64,000 bases of DNA from Crossaster papposus (GCA_037893245.1 JBAIAA010000254.1:930001-994000), one strand, 5' to 3'; positions 46,488-59,480 are shown, numbered from the stretch's first letter. Translations and numbers: made by a program. The notes: generated from the letters alone by a model not told the origin.

Positions 46488-46620
46488 CGTTCTGGGTAGC
46501 ATACCATGACTTTTCAAATTGCACGCAGCCCAGCTGAGAATTGGTGACCTCCAGTTCACAGGTCACACAAAATCTATCCAATCAGAGCTCAACGCGCATC
46601 AGCGCTTCTCAGCGCCCATG
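46488..46620. repeat. Dispersed repeat (copies near 6840, 48600 and 48890)
   Basis: TTCTGGGTAGCATACCATGA matches 6842-6861 with one change. TGGTGACCTCCAGTTCACAG, GTCACA and AAATCTAT recur at about 48620-48655. AATCAGAGC, GCGCATCAGCGCTTC and CAGC recur at about 48908-48940. The element is broken differently at each site, so its full structure cannot be read here. Confidence 0.75.
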
Positions 46621-47159
46621 ATAGGCCGAACTCGTGTACCAGTTGGACTGCTTTGTCTGTTCGCCGACTCTATTCCGTTTTCACTAAGAATATCATAGCA
46701 GGAACCAGACACTTGAATTAAAGTCAGGTAAGATGGCGTCGATATGGACTCCCCAACCCTTTCTTTTTCTTTCTGCTTGTGCACGGAGCCCATAGTTCCT
46801 CTGGTCAGCTAAACTTTAGCAACACTCTAAATGGGAAGAGGCGAGATGTCGCTCTTCGTTTATGCTTTGGCCGTTGTTCCGGCAAGTGTTTGCCGTTCTG
46901 GTTGGTAAATTGAGTGAACTCGAAAATATCTTGCAATAATTTATTTAATTGTTTTGTGCAAGCCATGGAAGTAGCTAGCTATTCGTTGACACTAGGGGGC
47001 GCCATGACCAGTTCGCCTTCTCGCTCTCATTGCATGCAGTGCATAGAATCACATAGAAGCTGATGGTGGTGTCCATTCTCTGTCTGTCTGTCTGTCTACG
47101 ACCCTTAGCTGCTCGCCATTAAGAGCTACATTAAAGCTGCGGTGGGGTATGGTAGCTCT

Positions 47160-47235
47160 GAAAAGACATCGCAAATCGTGAATATTGAACTTAATGTTCA
47201 GGATTTACGATGTCCCGTCAGAGTCACCATAGATG
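47160..47235. repeat. Small hairpin related to the palindrome at 37946-38148
   Basis: GACATCGCAAATCGTGAATA is mirrored by a GGATTTACGATGTC arm. Flanking GTAGCTCTGA / TCAGAGTCACCAT extends the stem. GTGAATATTGA is shared with the larger palindrome. Confidence 0.65.
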
Positions 47236-47509
47236 GTAGTTGTATGGGCCCTTTCCACCTTCCACCGTGGGCGTTGGCATTTCACAAACACTGGCTAGAT
47301 GTTTGGCTCAATCGTCGATAATGCAGTGCTACAGCAAGCGATATTTTGATTGCCGACTCTGATTTGGGATTCAGGTTTCCAATAGGCTGGCAGCGTGGTT
47401 TCCTGGCACATGCCGTATATCTGAGGACATTGATGTTAATTTTTTAATACAGCAGTTTTCATCGTCCAAGTTCGACATTGGGTTTTTCATGGATGCTAAG
47501 AAAAGCATG

Positions 47510-47745
47510 AAAAACGGCGTTCGTTTTCAACCAGCGTTGGGCAGTGGTTCTTATGTTGTTTACCTTTTTTCGCGATCGCCGTTTGGCGATCGTTATTGTT
47601 TTTTAACATTTCAATTTTTTGAAACAATTACAGGATATCTAGCGCAATCATTTTGCTGGATGCCTACAATCATTATGTATTTGTTAAACTGAAGTAAGAT
47701 ATTTCCTAATAATTCGGTAGTAAACCTTTTCGATATCTGCTAACT
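47510..47745. mobile_element. Partial copy of the TTAA MITE, reverse orientation
   Basis: GGCGTTCGTTTTCAACCAGC, TTCTTATGTTGTTTACC, a GCGATCG block, GGATATCTAGCGCAATCATT and AATTCGGTAGTAAA match copies A and B read in reverse. The terminal ~100 bp at the other end are missing, so it is truncated. Confidence 0.8.
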
Positions 47746-50085
47746 GTGTATTCTAAAGATAGAATCACTAGGACTGTGCATAGGGTTAATGTTATAGACG
47801 GTGTACTTAAACTTTGTCGAAGTATTTTTGTCTTCACTTAATCTTTGCCAAAACCAAAGGAGAGCTGTTCGTTTGACACTTTGGTCTCATTACACCAATC
47901 TTAGATAGATTTATGTCAAAAACAGCTGCGCACGCGACTGCAATTCAAATTTGATATGTCGTTCGTGCCGTGGTCCGCGCGGTAACCCCTCCTCAAAAAC
48001 AAAACAAAAACGCCAAAGATTGTGTGCACCAACACATTTTAACTGTCTTTGTTTCAATTCATACTACGTATGACCCAACTCCAAACCAAGAAAAAAAGGA
48101 AAAAAATAAGTTGCCAAACGTCGCGAGGCTGATGAATTGGCAATTTTCTAATCGATGTTGAATTACCCAAACACTGGGAGTTGCTTCCGTGTATAAAGAA
48201 TGAAGAAGAAAGAAGACAAAAAAGCGGGAAACATAAAAAGAAGGGGTAAAAAGAAAACTGGCCATAACTCATGTACTTGTGTGTTTAATACCGCAGGGGC
48301 CGCTATTAGCCTGATTCGCCAGCTACACAAAAACTCGAAATGGGTTACGGAAACAAACAGTTAGATCGTCACGTCGTTGAGGTATATATATAAATATATA
48401 TACGTCCCTTCACAAACGAATTTATGGCGATTGTCGTGCGCTCGTATAACACTTGGGCGGGTATAAGTGGGGCCAATGCCCGGCGAAATATATACAGACC
48501 TAGCCTATACGGTGAAGTCGGCCTTAGCACACTAGTACTAGAGTGTCCGGTGGAACTTCTTCCGATACTGTTCGCTTGGTCTCACGGCCCATACCGGGCG
48601 CAGTTTAGCCGCGGAACTGGTGACCTCCAGTTCACAGGTCACAACAAATCTATAGGCCGTATTATTGAACGTAGAGGGCGCTGTGCTCACGGTATTCGGG
48701 GGTATAATTAAAAGTGATTAGGAGATAATTCACGTCAGTTTAAATATTCTTACAGGTCCAAAATATATTTTTGTCTAATATTCAGTTTTTTAGATAAAAG
48801 TAAAGTTACTCAGACTACTTCAATAAACGCTCAATTTTGCCTGTGTTGGATAACCAGAAAATGGCGTCTTACAGCGCCCCCATGCCGCCCAAAATACGGA
48901 GCATTTAATCAGAGCCCAAAGCGCATCAGCGCTTCCCAGCACTACGGCCCAAACTGACTCTCCAACGAAATAAACAAACTGTAATTACGCCTGTTTATTT
49001 CTTCGAAAACCCCCATCAAGCACGCAGGCTTCCCATATTCTTCCTCTGAGGAATCTCTTCTGGTGACTGTTCGAATATGATGACGACTTCAATTGATCAT
49101 GGTTTGATTTGGTCCCAAATTGGTTTGGCCCCCCAAAACAATCTATCCCCGAACAAGTTCCAATCAGAAATCTAGTCTATATAGATTTAAGGACTGGAGA
49201 TCGTACGGGGCGCTATAGCGACGCGCTGGCGACACTGGGACCCAATTTCAACTCTCTGCTGAAAATATGATAATGTTGCCTCCTGTGCACATTTTTGTTT
49301 TGAAGCAACAAAATACCTATTTTTGTTTTTAACATAGACAATTTATAATGCTACTATTTATAATGACCTATTTGTCCATCACCTTAACGAGATGCATGCT
49401 CAAAGCGCAAAACCAAAGGGAACAGAGGTTAATGACCAAATAACGTGAACATTGCAACGTAACACAATGTGACAATAATTCCAAAATATCCCAAAATAAC
49501 CAACCAAAACAACGTTGAAAAGCTTACTTCTTGTAACGATTTTAATGATTCTAAACTCTCTGTGAAATTATTTCGTCTGGCATGCTGTATTTTTGAAGAA
49601 AATAACAAAAAAGAATGTCATGTCCAAATAAGCGTCTCGGAGACGCACTTGCAAATTCCTGCAAATAGTGCGCATGAGTGGTCGAACGACGCGCGGCGTA
49701 TATGCGTTTGTGCTACTGTTGGTATGTTTATAGTGCGTGGCGCGAGTAGCTGTATAGGCAATCCGCTGGCTCAGAACGCGCCCTGAACGCAGATTGTAGC
49801 CGCAATTCAAATTGTGACTCGGCAAATTTTGAATTAAAATCGAAGTCTTATAAAAAATTCCCCGGAATATGCATCAATCACAGAGCTAAAACTTTACGTT
49901 AGTTTGTACGCACCTTTCCTTTGTATTTTTTAGTCCTTTTGCTGCCATAAACGATAAAAATGTACAACTGACAAATGGTTTATTGTCCCTTTAAGTTTCG
50001 TATCCTCTTGGTCTATTCTTCTGAATTTGTGCGGCGGAAACTAGTGTCTTCATTCAGCACATAAATTCGATCGTAAGCGAGTGGT
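47746..50085. other. Intergenic, no supported gene
   Basis: No exon was seen. The stretch contains the dispersed repeat fragments at about 48600-48660 and 48890-48950, a (TA)n run near 48380, and the GCGTCTCGGAGACGCA palindrome at about 49639, related to the 170-bp repeats at 37060-37605. Confidence 0.45.
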
Positions 50086-50320
50086 TTCGCAGTTCGCGCC
50101 GGATGACGTATATATAATTTCCCCAAATTCAAAACGAATGACGCATAAACACGCCAAGTTCAAGTTCGGAAATGTATGACAGCAGCGCGCAAGGCCGGAA
50201 ATGCGTGGGTGTGCTACCCAGCACTATCGGCCTGAACACGCTTCGGATCGAGTTTCGTTAAAAATAATCCCGCCCGTCGGCTCGGCGATGTTAAAATAAT
50301 CCCGGCGCGAACTGGTTAAC
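50086..50320. mobile_element. AACCAGTTCGCG TIR element, copy 1
   Basis: It begins near CAGTTCGCGCCGGATGACGT and ends CGGCGCGAACTGGTTAA. Internal blocks CAAATTCAAAACG, ATGACGCATAAACACGCCA, GGAAATGCGTGGGTGTGCT, CACTATCGGCCTGAAC and TAAAATAATCCCGGCG are shared with 60703-60950. A third, inverted and more diverged copy is at 59176-59438. Confidence 0.9.
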
Positions 50321-50951
50321 AAACTTTGGAAATTGGGCCGTATACTGCGGCCATACAGGCGTGACTCGGAATGGAAAACCACAATAATTTCAATCTCGTC
50401 CCGTCCGTGTATAAGGCCATGTTCATACTCACTGCGCGGAAAGCAAGCGAATTTGTGACGTCGTCGCGGGGAGTTTTCGTACTGCGAATTTGCAAAAGTT
50501 GAACACATTAGTTGGACTCCGGCAAACTTTTTTGTGCAGCGAATGCTTTGTGGCGTCAAATGTGTGTCGTCAAATTTGTGTCGCATTGCGCGCGCTGCGA
50601 AAGTTCACCGCAGTTGGAATGTGTTAAACTTTTACGAATTCGCAGCGCGAAAATGATTGTGTCCGCTGACGTTAGAAATTCGCGTTTGCGTTCGCTTTCA
50701 AGCTGAGAATGAACATGGGCTTCAATAGTAACATTCCGAGAAGTGTACGAATGTTGCGATTTTTGTTTAGCTAGCTGCATGGACCCCGATATTGTGAGTC
50801 GAGTGCGAGTCCCGAACTGATCCAACCCGATCCTAACTCGTGTTCTGCACGAAATAGGTTTCGGGCAGGCGAATGTATCGATTGAACCCGATAGATTTCT
50901 TTGTTTTTAACCCAAGTTCGGTGAACAACCACGAACTCTCAAATTTGTATC
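50321..50951. other. Intergenic, no supported gene
   Basis: Imperfect inverted similarity occurs between about 50420-50545 and 50580-50715 (GCGAATTTGTGACGTC, GCAAAAGTT, against AACTTTTACGAATTCGCAGC, CTGACGTTAGAAATTCGCG), suggesting an old foldback. A related GCGAATTTGTGACGTCA occurs near 7655. No exon. Confidence 0.45.
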
Positions 50952-51264
50952 CCAGTGGAGACATCTCTTTGTTCTCGTGTACAAACTGGTTAAAAATTCG
51001 GGCACCTTTTTCAGAATGCTCCTATTTCAACCACAATTAATTTCCTGGGTTGAAATGTCGACCCAATATACCCTATATTATACCCTAACCCAAACACTAA
51101 CCCTAACCCACATCCTAAACCTAGTTTTTGAGTAATTTGAGGCACACTCCAAAAATCTAATTCGTAAAATTCCCAGTGGAGACCTATTCATCTATAGATA
51201 TTTACCCTCCGGAGACCTTTTGTCTCCATTATACACATTGTGTTCAGGTCTCCAGAGGGTACCG
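50952..51264. repeat. Dispersed repeat, copy 2 (first copy at 28027-28285)
   Basis: Same ordered blocks as 28027-28285. This copy has an extra ~45 bp after TCTCGTGTACAAA and an extra TAACCCA variation. The ends TGGAGAC / GTCTCCA are inverted. Confidence 0.85.
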
Positions 51265-52208
51265 AATTTCAGATCACGATGCATCTATCTGCACAGAGGG
51301 AGAGAGGAGCTACGTATACTCTGCAGGCAAAATCTCTCTCTGATTAGTCTCATTTCAAGAAAACCAGTCATTTGGGGGAGACACTCATGCCAACTGTTTT
51401 CATTTTGTCTTAATTCAGCAGTCCCTCTTGTTTAAATGAGGCCCCATAAAAAGTAAATAACCCAACGGTTTAGTTTAATGAGAGAATTTGAGAATTGCTT
51501 TCTTCCTTTTTTTTCTTTCCGTGAGCGCATAAGTCCCAAATCCATTCGGTAACAGATACACCCGTCGGTGTAATAACAGGCTTCGAATTTGACTTAAATT
51601 CTTGGCGGAATCAAAGAAAATGGGAAAATTAAAGATATTTCATGACTTCTTCCGCTGGGTAAAAACCAACGCTCGGGGGTATTATGAAATCGCTGGCTCT
51701 ATTCATTGATACATTTTTCCCCCTTTTCTTAATAATAATCCCGAATTTCGGGCACTAACGGGAGAAATTTAAGATCTTTGCGTTCGCCGTCTTCAAAGGA
51801 CTCTGGACCGCCGGCTGCCTTTGTCTTAAGTCGGGCACCCACACAGCCGCAATTTTCGCCAGTTATTGTAAAAGCCTGGCCGTAATTTCTGTACCGACGT
51901 GGGCCGGGGATGGTTGAGTTAAGTGTAGCAATGAACGCTGAGTAAAACGCAGATTCTGTAGGCTATACATCTTGAAGACAACACGTCATTTTCAATAATA
52001 GTCGGGTCAATAATTATACAAAGAAATTGCAACAAAAGGTTCTTCAACGGTTTTTGGTAGTTGTTTATACCAGGACTTAATCTTAGATTGTTCAGTTTTG
52101 TTATTACTCAGGGATAATTTAAGTAGTCTTACTTCATGGATTTGTTTAACCCTGAAACTAGGGTGCAGACACCAACATTACCTTTTTAGGATGGATAATT
52201 GTTTTTAG
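51265..52208. other. Intergenic, no supported gene
   Basis: Nothing recognisable beyond AT-rich unique-looking sequence. Confidence 0.45.
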
Positions 52209-52417
52209 GTGCACTGCAAAAACTATGTTTAGCGAGTAAACACTTTTCTAAACACTTTCTTGCTGTCAGTTTGTAAACATGTTTAAATGCTAAACATGTT
52301 TAGCATGAGGACGGATTGTGTTTAGCCATTGAGCGTTGATGTTTAGGAATTGGATGCGTGCATTTAGTTTCTAAACATGTTCCTCGCTAAACACAGTTTT
52401 TATTTTAGAGTGTGACA
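52209..52417. mobile_element. 209-bp TIR element
   Basis: TGCACTGCAAAAACTATGTT, TAGCGAG at the left is mirrored by CTCGCTAAACACAGTTTTTA at the right. Interior TAAACATGTTTA palindromes repeat. Confidence 0.8.
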
Positions 52418-54404
52418 AGTAAGGTACAATAATTAACCATGCTGTACGTTGCCCTATATATGTTTGTTTCGTGTACACAGTCATTATGTCTCTGAAGAAG
52501 ATCTTGTTAAGGTCGAAATATTAGGCCCTCTTAACTTATTTGATTTGTATATTTCAGGTCATTCCAGCCAGTAAGCAGTTTGAAGCAGTTTTAATCTTAT
52601 TCATGTACAATAATTAACCTTGGCCTAACGTCAAGAAAGAGTCCCATTTCTGATAAAATGTTAAGCTATTAAACTCCATTAGTGTAGAACGTACATTTTC
52701 CCATCGAAATACAATGTATAATGTTTTACAACTCCTTTTAGCAGGATGGTTAAGTAATGGTTATGGCTAGTTTTAGGTACCGCGGTCATCTTGGACGCCA
52801 TTTTGAAATTAGCAGCTTTCCGGACGTTCGATTTTCTTAGATTATTTAAATGTTATTTCTGATATCAAATACTGTATAAAAACCGTTGAAAAACCTTTTG
52901 TTGCAATTCTTCTTCTTTTTTTCTTCTTTTTTTCCCCCATTATTGTCCCGTATAGAGCAAAGTTTATTTGGTCCTTGTTCTTTAACTAAAATGGAAAATG
53001 TTGACAATCTATTCTGATAGATTTGCATGCGACCAAAGACGAGTTTAAATCTGCACTTCGTTGTTTTTAAAGTACAGGAACGCGCACAGAGGGGGAGCAT
53101 TGTGTTAAGCAGTAATTGATTAGCAAAATAAAATAGTAAACAAAAAATTGAAACACTTTATCTTTACGTTTAAAGTCCATGTATTTCGACATTGCAGAGT
53201 ATTACGATAACAGCTAGAATGGAAGTTGAAATTAATAATGATGGACTAAAAAGAAGGGAAAAAATGAAAAGACCAGTTAAGTTTCATTTGTGCAAAAAAA
53301 TTGAAATGAATTTCAGCACTTTTCAGAATTTGCTCAAATAGTACTCTGTACTTTTTCCGAGTTGATTCAACGATCAAAGCTGCCTCGCGTGGTACAGTCT
53401 GTTGATTGTTCCGAACTTGTTTACGGCAAATTCTGTTGACATTGATCGATGGGGGAACTTGGCGTTGGATAAACTACGTAAGGTGCTGACGAACAAACGC
53501 AAAGACGCACACAAAATGAAACAAAGCGGGAATTAACTTGAGACAACGCCGTTCCGCTCGCGGTGGCTATAGGAGCGATCTCACGCCAGCCATAACCGTC
53601 GTTCGGAGCCGTGGCACGGGCCGCGGCCAGCGAGTGATGGATGGTACCGTTTGGCCGTCGTGACACGGTCAGGCTGGCGGCGAGTCGCGGTGTGAAAGTC
53701 CTCTGGGCCGAATACCAGCATCGTTTTATGTTCACTTTTGTTGTCGTTGTTGTAGTCGTGACATGAGTGCCGTACAGGAACGTCCTTGGGTAATTCTTAA
53801 AGAAACGTTTGCCATTCCAATTTTGTTTTGTTAACTAATTAAAAAAAACTATTACAGCTTGTGGAACAAGCTATAGCCTAACTGTCTTCCAAGGACAAAT
53901 GCAATGATTTAAAGGTCATGGCTTAATTGTAAAAAGAAAACATATTATGCATTGCCATAAAAAATGGTCCGTTCGTATATAAGTAAAGGTTTGTGTTTGT
54001 TATATTTAGTAAGGTGAATCAAGAAAGACACAACTCCCCATCTCAGTAATTCATCGGTTCAAATAATCTGCCACAACCTTAAATGGTTTTGAAGGGCATG
54101 CTTCTCCATTTTGGTATCCTTTGTTCATTGTACACAGTTCTGCAACTAAACAATGCTACATTGATCTTTTAAAACATTTTGTAGATTCTGATAAAACAGC
54201 AGGGACGTCTTCAAGCTGGTTTATAGTTGAAGGGAAATTGCCTTTCCGACACAATTCCGGATTTATTGAACTTCATCCTATATCACATAATACTATAGGC
54301 CTGTCTGGTCTGCAACCCAGAGGTTGAAGTACCGAGAATTGAAGGCGACGGAGCGAGAAGGACAAATTACGATAATGCATCGTAAAGTCTAGATTGCCCG
54401 ATTC
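52418..54404. other. Intergenic with one CpG-rich patch, no supported gene
   Basis: A CpG-dense patch at about 53530-53705 is open for over 100 residues on the minus strand and for 46 residues in a second minus-strand frame. Neither frame resembles a family I know, and bounding splice sites are not clear. A stretch at 52485-52530 (CTGAAGAAGATCTTGTTAAG, GTCGAAATATTAGG) resembles the 3' tail of retroelements with a repeated AAG/GTCGAAA motif, tentatively. Confidence 0.4.
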
Positions 54405-54665
54405 ACCGGAGCTGCCCCAGCGCACGCGCGCGCGTGAGCGGACCGGGCCGGGGCTCGGGCCAGCCCCGCCGGCCCAGGCCCGAGCGATCGACGGACGGCG
54501 CGCTCCGTCACCTGGAGACACGAGGACTAATCGGCCCCTGTTCTTTTAAGGCCGGCCATAATGAATATTTTATTGTTTAGTCAACAAAATTGCTACTGCC
54601 GGAGGGGTGTGTGCGCGCCGCGTCGCGCCGCCGCGGTCGGGACGAACAAGGGTGGGGTCTGTGGG
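54405..54665. promoter_or_regulatory. GC-rich, CpG-dense patch with AT-rich core
   Basis: Two very GC-rich blocks (about 54410-54510 and 54595-54645, full of CG and GGCC words) flank an AT-rich core at about 54555-54590 with TAATGAATATTTTATTG and TGTTTAGTCAA. No coding exon is evident. A CpG-island promoter or enhancer is possible, and the core has homeodomain- and Fox-like words. The function is inferred only. Confidence 0.3.
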
Positions 54666-54863
54666 TGTGGGCACAGTGAACTCGCTAGGCAGTTGGCATG
54701 CACGGCGCAATGGCATTAGGGAGGGTTGACTCGTGAAGTTTATAGGGGTATTATGGGTGCTGTTATTTCTGCCGCCCTGAATATGTTTTCATATTTTTTG
54801 TGTAACTATATATAATATTTAACTTTTTTGTAGATGGTAAATAGATTTAAAGGCATGTAGATA

Positions 54864-55089
54864 AACTTTAAACTCTTCAGACCAAAGACATTGTTGCCAT
54901 ATCACATGATTCGGGGCAAGCTCTTGCATAGTTACGTAACAGACGTTCAGCACCAATACATTGTTTAAAAATGGGTGAGAATGTCACAAAGACACCAGAC
55001 CATTCCAAAGCTGGAGGTTGCTAGCGTAAGGCTTGCCCTGAATCACGTGATTATAGCAACAGTGTCTTTGGTCTGGAGAATTCAAAGTT
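54864..55089. mobile_element. 226-bp foldback element
   Basis: AACTTTAAACTCTTCAGACC, AAAGACATTGTTGCCAT, ATCACATGATTCGGGGCAAG on the left is mirrored by CTTGCCCTGAATCACGTGAT, ATAGCAACAGTGTCTTTGGT, CTGGAGAATTCAAAGTT on the right. Confidence 0.9.
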
Positions 55090-58000
55090 CAACGGTGCCA
55101 AGCTGTGTGAGCAAGTCAGTGTACCAGGTGTTATTCAAATTTAACTCGGAGGCAATTGTAGTTAAGTGTCTTGCCCAAGGGCACACACATACACCATGTT
55201 TCTATCCTGGTAGGGTTCGAATGTCTTTCATATTCCTGGAAAGGGTGAACATGTACTCGTTTGGAGTGGTTTCCACTTGTTTTTTAGTAGTTTTCACTCA
55301 GAAAATCTCAATTACAATTATTTTTGAGTGGTTTAGAGGCTCGTGTTTTTTTAGAGTAGAGTGAGCTGTTCACTCGTTTACATTCAGAGAGATGGCTCTC
55401 GTTTAACAATGTTCGAGCACCAAAGCCGACAAATACAGCAATTAAACTTAACTGTAGACATTCAATTTTGAAAACACCATCAGTTTCCACCGACATTTAT
55501 ACTCGGACTACTTGCCGCGGGGTTAACAAAATAAAACCCGCTCATTTCCGCGATCCTGCTGGTTCAGATGGTTTGTAGTACTGCGGATGGCATCTGCGAG
55601 ATGCGCTGACCATTATAGGATGGGAGAGCGAGAAGGGGGTATTCTCCGACTTTCAGGGTTTCTGAACCCCGCGTTTAATAACAAGGAAAGTAAAACGTTA
55701 GCTGCTTTAGGTTTGCTATTTTTCTGCACATGCTGTACTATTTTAAAGTACATTGAACTTGGCTGCCCGTGCGCTCTATGCGCAAAATGTCGGTTGGAAG
55801 AAGAAAAGAAAAAAAATGCCAATTGTTTTGTTTTTTCCTCATCTAAATAACATCTGTAAACCAGCCTCAATTATTGATAATTTACTGCTGTTGTGATATT
55901 TTTTTATTTTTTTTTACGAATTCAACAATGGGGAATACGGTCGTTACGCAGTCAGATATGATGTACCGGTACCCGACAGTATCATCGAAGTCCCCATGTC
56001 GCCAGCACGTTTCCCGGGCCCCTGTCCTATTGTTGAAACCGATCAGTGTATTAAGCTTCGGCCACTTAAAATAAATTTCCGGCTCTTTAACAAAAGAGAA
56101 GATGCGGGGCTGGTTTTTCTCTCTTTTTTTTCCGGCGGGGAGGGTGGGGGGGGGGGGGGGGGGGGGGCACTGTGATTGGTTATTACCAACTGAGCAAAAT
56201 TGTCGCGAATGTATAGGCCTACGGTCCGTTGTTAATTGACGGTGCAAAGCCGGGACAAAAATTAATAGTAATTGTTCCGGGATTCAGTCTGTGCGCAGCC
56301 TTCGCGAAAATGCGTTTCTTTATTCGCTACGTTATGCATAACTCTCTGGGTAAAATAAATATTTATGAGATTGGACACCACATTTCGAAATTAATTTTCC
56401 CTAAAATGGGTCTTTAAATCCACAATTTGATTCAAAAGTAAAGTAGAAAAAAGTTTATCCTTATTGTTAAACACAATTTTAAAACAAATTATGAAATATT
56501 TTGAAAAAATATGGCTTGATACGGTACTGTCACTGTCGCGAATTTACGGTTGGAGAAAACTAACATTTTTCTGACTCTTCCCTAAATTAACAAATATTAA
56601 TAAATTAGGTCCAGCCCAGTCACCACATAAAATATCTTTCCAGATCTTAAATTAAATAAAACGCCCTTTGGAGCCCTAGGCCTAAATCATAGCACGCTTG
56701 CCGGCAACACCCGGTATCTCGCGGTGACAAAATTGTACTCCCGCCATAAAAAACATGATCAATGTCATCTTTGACTTATATAAGTTGATAAACACGGCGA
56801 GTACATTATGATCATGGGCAAGTTATAACAGAGATACGATCGATAGGCTAACTATCGTACCCTGGGGCGTACTGTACTCGCGACACCGACTGATCGGGTT
56901 TAAATGGAGGTGTCACGCGGTAAGCTTCCCAAAAAAATTGAGGAGCTTAATCCGCCGTCTTGCAGCGGCGAATCAGGCCGGCCCCGCGGTCCCATCTGTA
57001 CGCGCTTCGAATGGACCTCTGCTTTCTCCCATCAAGCGTAAAAAGAAAGTCACATGTGCGAAGAAAAACCAGAGGCACTATATATTACTAGAGAGGGGCT
57101 GGGGCTGGGCCTACCTAAAAAAAAGAATGGGGCAAACAAAAAACCAACCTAGCAGATCGGCACGTTTTATGATTATTCTGGACAGGAGCGAGCAGGGATT
57201 AGGTGGTTCTAATGGGGAAATAAATGCGAGGCTCCGGCGGCGGCGCGACCACGAGTGAGCCGCTTGCGCTGGTTGGGCCCATCACGGCGGAAATGTCCCA
57301 TTGGTTGCGGTATCCGGTGGTTGGGTAAGAGTTGTTTATGGATATGGATGTACATTTTTTTTGTGGTCGATCTAGTCGGTGTGACCGCGCTGACCTCCTG
57401 TTGTAGGGGCGTGGTGAGCTTGCGGTAGAACCATTAAAAAAAAGGGAGGGTCCTTTCAATCGATGTTGTGTTAAATATAGTCCCCTTCCAAATCGGTACA
57501 ATATTAAGGTAGTATACACAACATGCTTCTGTTGTAATTTTTTTTTTATAAATGGCTGTATTATGAGATTAATATTTTATAACCAATATTTTGTTCACTC
57601 GTTTTTTGATTTGTTTTTTTGTTAATAGATGCTGAAAAAAAAATATATAAAATTTAAAACAGTTTTTGTCTGGTTCCCTGACTCCATGTTAGATGGAACA
57701 GAGCAAATTTAGACATCGAGGAGTTATCAGGTTGAGGATCGAACCAGACTCTATACAGAGTGGTGTACAAAAAACATGGAACAGCCTATTTCTAGTACCC
57801 TCCGTCCAGAACAATTAGTTTGGATAAAGATGGGGAATCTTTCTAGATAAAAAAATGATACAAAGTCAAGATCACCCGATTCGGTCCAGTAGTTTTTATT
57901 CTAGTGGCCTTTTTTTATTTCATTGTGCACTTGTTCAGTTCTGAACATTAGCACTCAAATACACAGGTACAAAATATCCACATTGCAATTAGATAATTAA

Positions 58001-58519
58001 AAAGAAATAATTATCCCCCCTAAAAAAAAAACTAGAAAAATTGTTTTTGTTTATAATTTGTTTTTATATAAATGACAATTAATAAAATCATGTTATCAAA
58101 CCGTTTCTCCACAAAAACAATTGAAAGTCACATGTGCCCAATAAATACTACAGATAATATAGAAAAATAGCACTGGGCTGAGAAAATCATGATCAAAAAC
58201 TGATCTGGCAAAATGCTAGTTTATGTTACAATTTATTTTTATTCCATGATTGTTTCAGCGTCAAACTGTATACTATTTTGGGGGTCATGAAGAAATCAAG
58301 ACGCCAGTTGGACCGACGTCAGGAATGCTAGATGGTAAGCAAATTTATTAAGTGGTTTTAGTTGATAGTGGAAAGAATTCCATAAGCAGGCATCATCCGT
58401 GTTTCTGCGTAAAAAAAAATATTTTGGGGCCCCGACAGAAAAAGCATTGTCAAGGAAAAACGTAGTTTTCTCCTAATCAGTGTTCTCTAACTCCCGACAA
58501 ATCAGCGTTCGGAGCAATT
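55090..58519. other. Intergenic, no supported gene
   Basis: No exon was recognised. It contains a poly(G) tract at about 56139-56167, a GTATACACAAC end related to the sequence beside MITE copy A at about 57509, and A/T homopolymer runs. A TTCCTGGTTCGAT-free tRNA-like remnant (GAGGATCGAACCAGACTC) lies near 57733. Confidence 0.45.
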
Positions 58520-58702
58520 ATAGAATGCAGGGCCCACTGACAACTCTCGACTTTATTTACCCTAAAGACATAGAATGGACTGACCCTAAACCTAATCATG
58601 TATACCCCAATACCCATAGAATACCAGGCCACTCCATTCTATGTCATAGGGTAAATAAAACCGAGAGTTGTCAGTGGGCCCTGCATGGGCCCTGCATTCT
58701 AT
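58520..58702. mobile_element. 183-bp hairpin with short duplication in one arm
   Basis: ATAGAATGCAGGGCCCACTG, ACAACTCTCG, TTTATTTACCCTA, GACATAGAATGGA on the left is mirrored on the right. The right arm carries TGCATGGGCCC as an extra tandem insertion. Confidence 0.9.
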
Positions 58703-59175
58703 AGTTAAGCCCAGCGTTTTTTGTAGTAAAGCTGGGACATCCTCAGCATAACAACATCTGATGTTCGGATATGGAATTCTTTCTTTGATGGCTTTTTTAG
58801 GGGAGGGGCAAGCAGCGTTAGGTGGGAGGTGGATGCCTCTCTCACTCGTACCCACCGCCCAAACCGAGTAATGGGAGTGGCCATATTTCTTTAGGACGCA
58901 TGACGCCATTTTTCCGAGCCTTACTTAGAAAGATATTGTTTGAATAACACAGGTCAACACAATCGTGTAATCGTGACACGTACTTGTGCGTCCAATGTAC
59001 ATCATTGAATAAGACAGCTAGCTTCTTTGGCAACATTTTAGGCAGTGGGTACGAGTGAAAATGCCCGACTGAACTTAAAAGATACATATGTTCATGATTG
59101 GTTGTATTAGGTTACATGACCTACCCTACTACTCCACCCCAGTGAAATCACACTCTAGGTTTACTTTTGCCATTC

Positions 59176-59438
59176 TTTTACCAGTTCGCTCCAAGATTAT
59201 TTTGACATTGACTAGGCCAAGGTCGCGCGGGATTGATTTTCACGAGCTTCAATCTGAGGTTGCCCAGGCCAGCATCTGTGGGTGGCGCACCCTGATATTT
59301 CCAGCCTCGCTCACTGCGAGCCAGTCGCTGACAGATATTTTCGGTCTTGCTCAGATCATCACATGTTCATCTGTCATCCGTTTTGAATTCTGGAAATACT
59401 TTGTGTGTACAAATGCCCTCCGAAGCAAACTGGTTAAA
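59176..59438. mobile_element. AACCAGTTCGCG TIR element, diverged inverted copy
   Basis: The reverse complement begins TTTTAACCAGTTTGCTTCGG and continues with ATTCAAAACGGATGACAGAT, GAGCAAGACCG and TCAAAATAATCTTGGAGCGA, matching the element at 60703-60950 in order. It ends 43 bp beyond the CFAP95 poly(A) signal. Confidence 0.8.
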
Positions 59439-59480
59439 ATTCCTATTTCGGCTCTGTGCCCCCATCATTTTTAATTTTTT

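Noticed and set aside
50224-50586. Minus-strand 120-residue open frame
   Set aside because: It begins in the TIR element at 50086-50320 and ends in an old foldback. The sequence is not conserved as protein in the other element copies.
52485-52530. Retroelement reverse transcriptase
   Set aside because: Only a short tail-like motif is present. No reverse transcriptase, endonuclease or integrase domain was found anywhere in the window.
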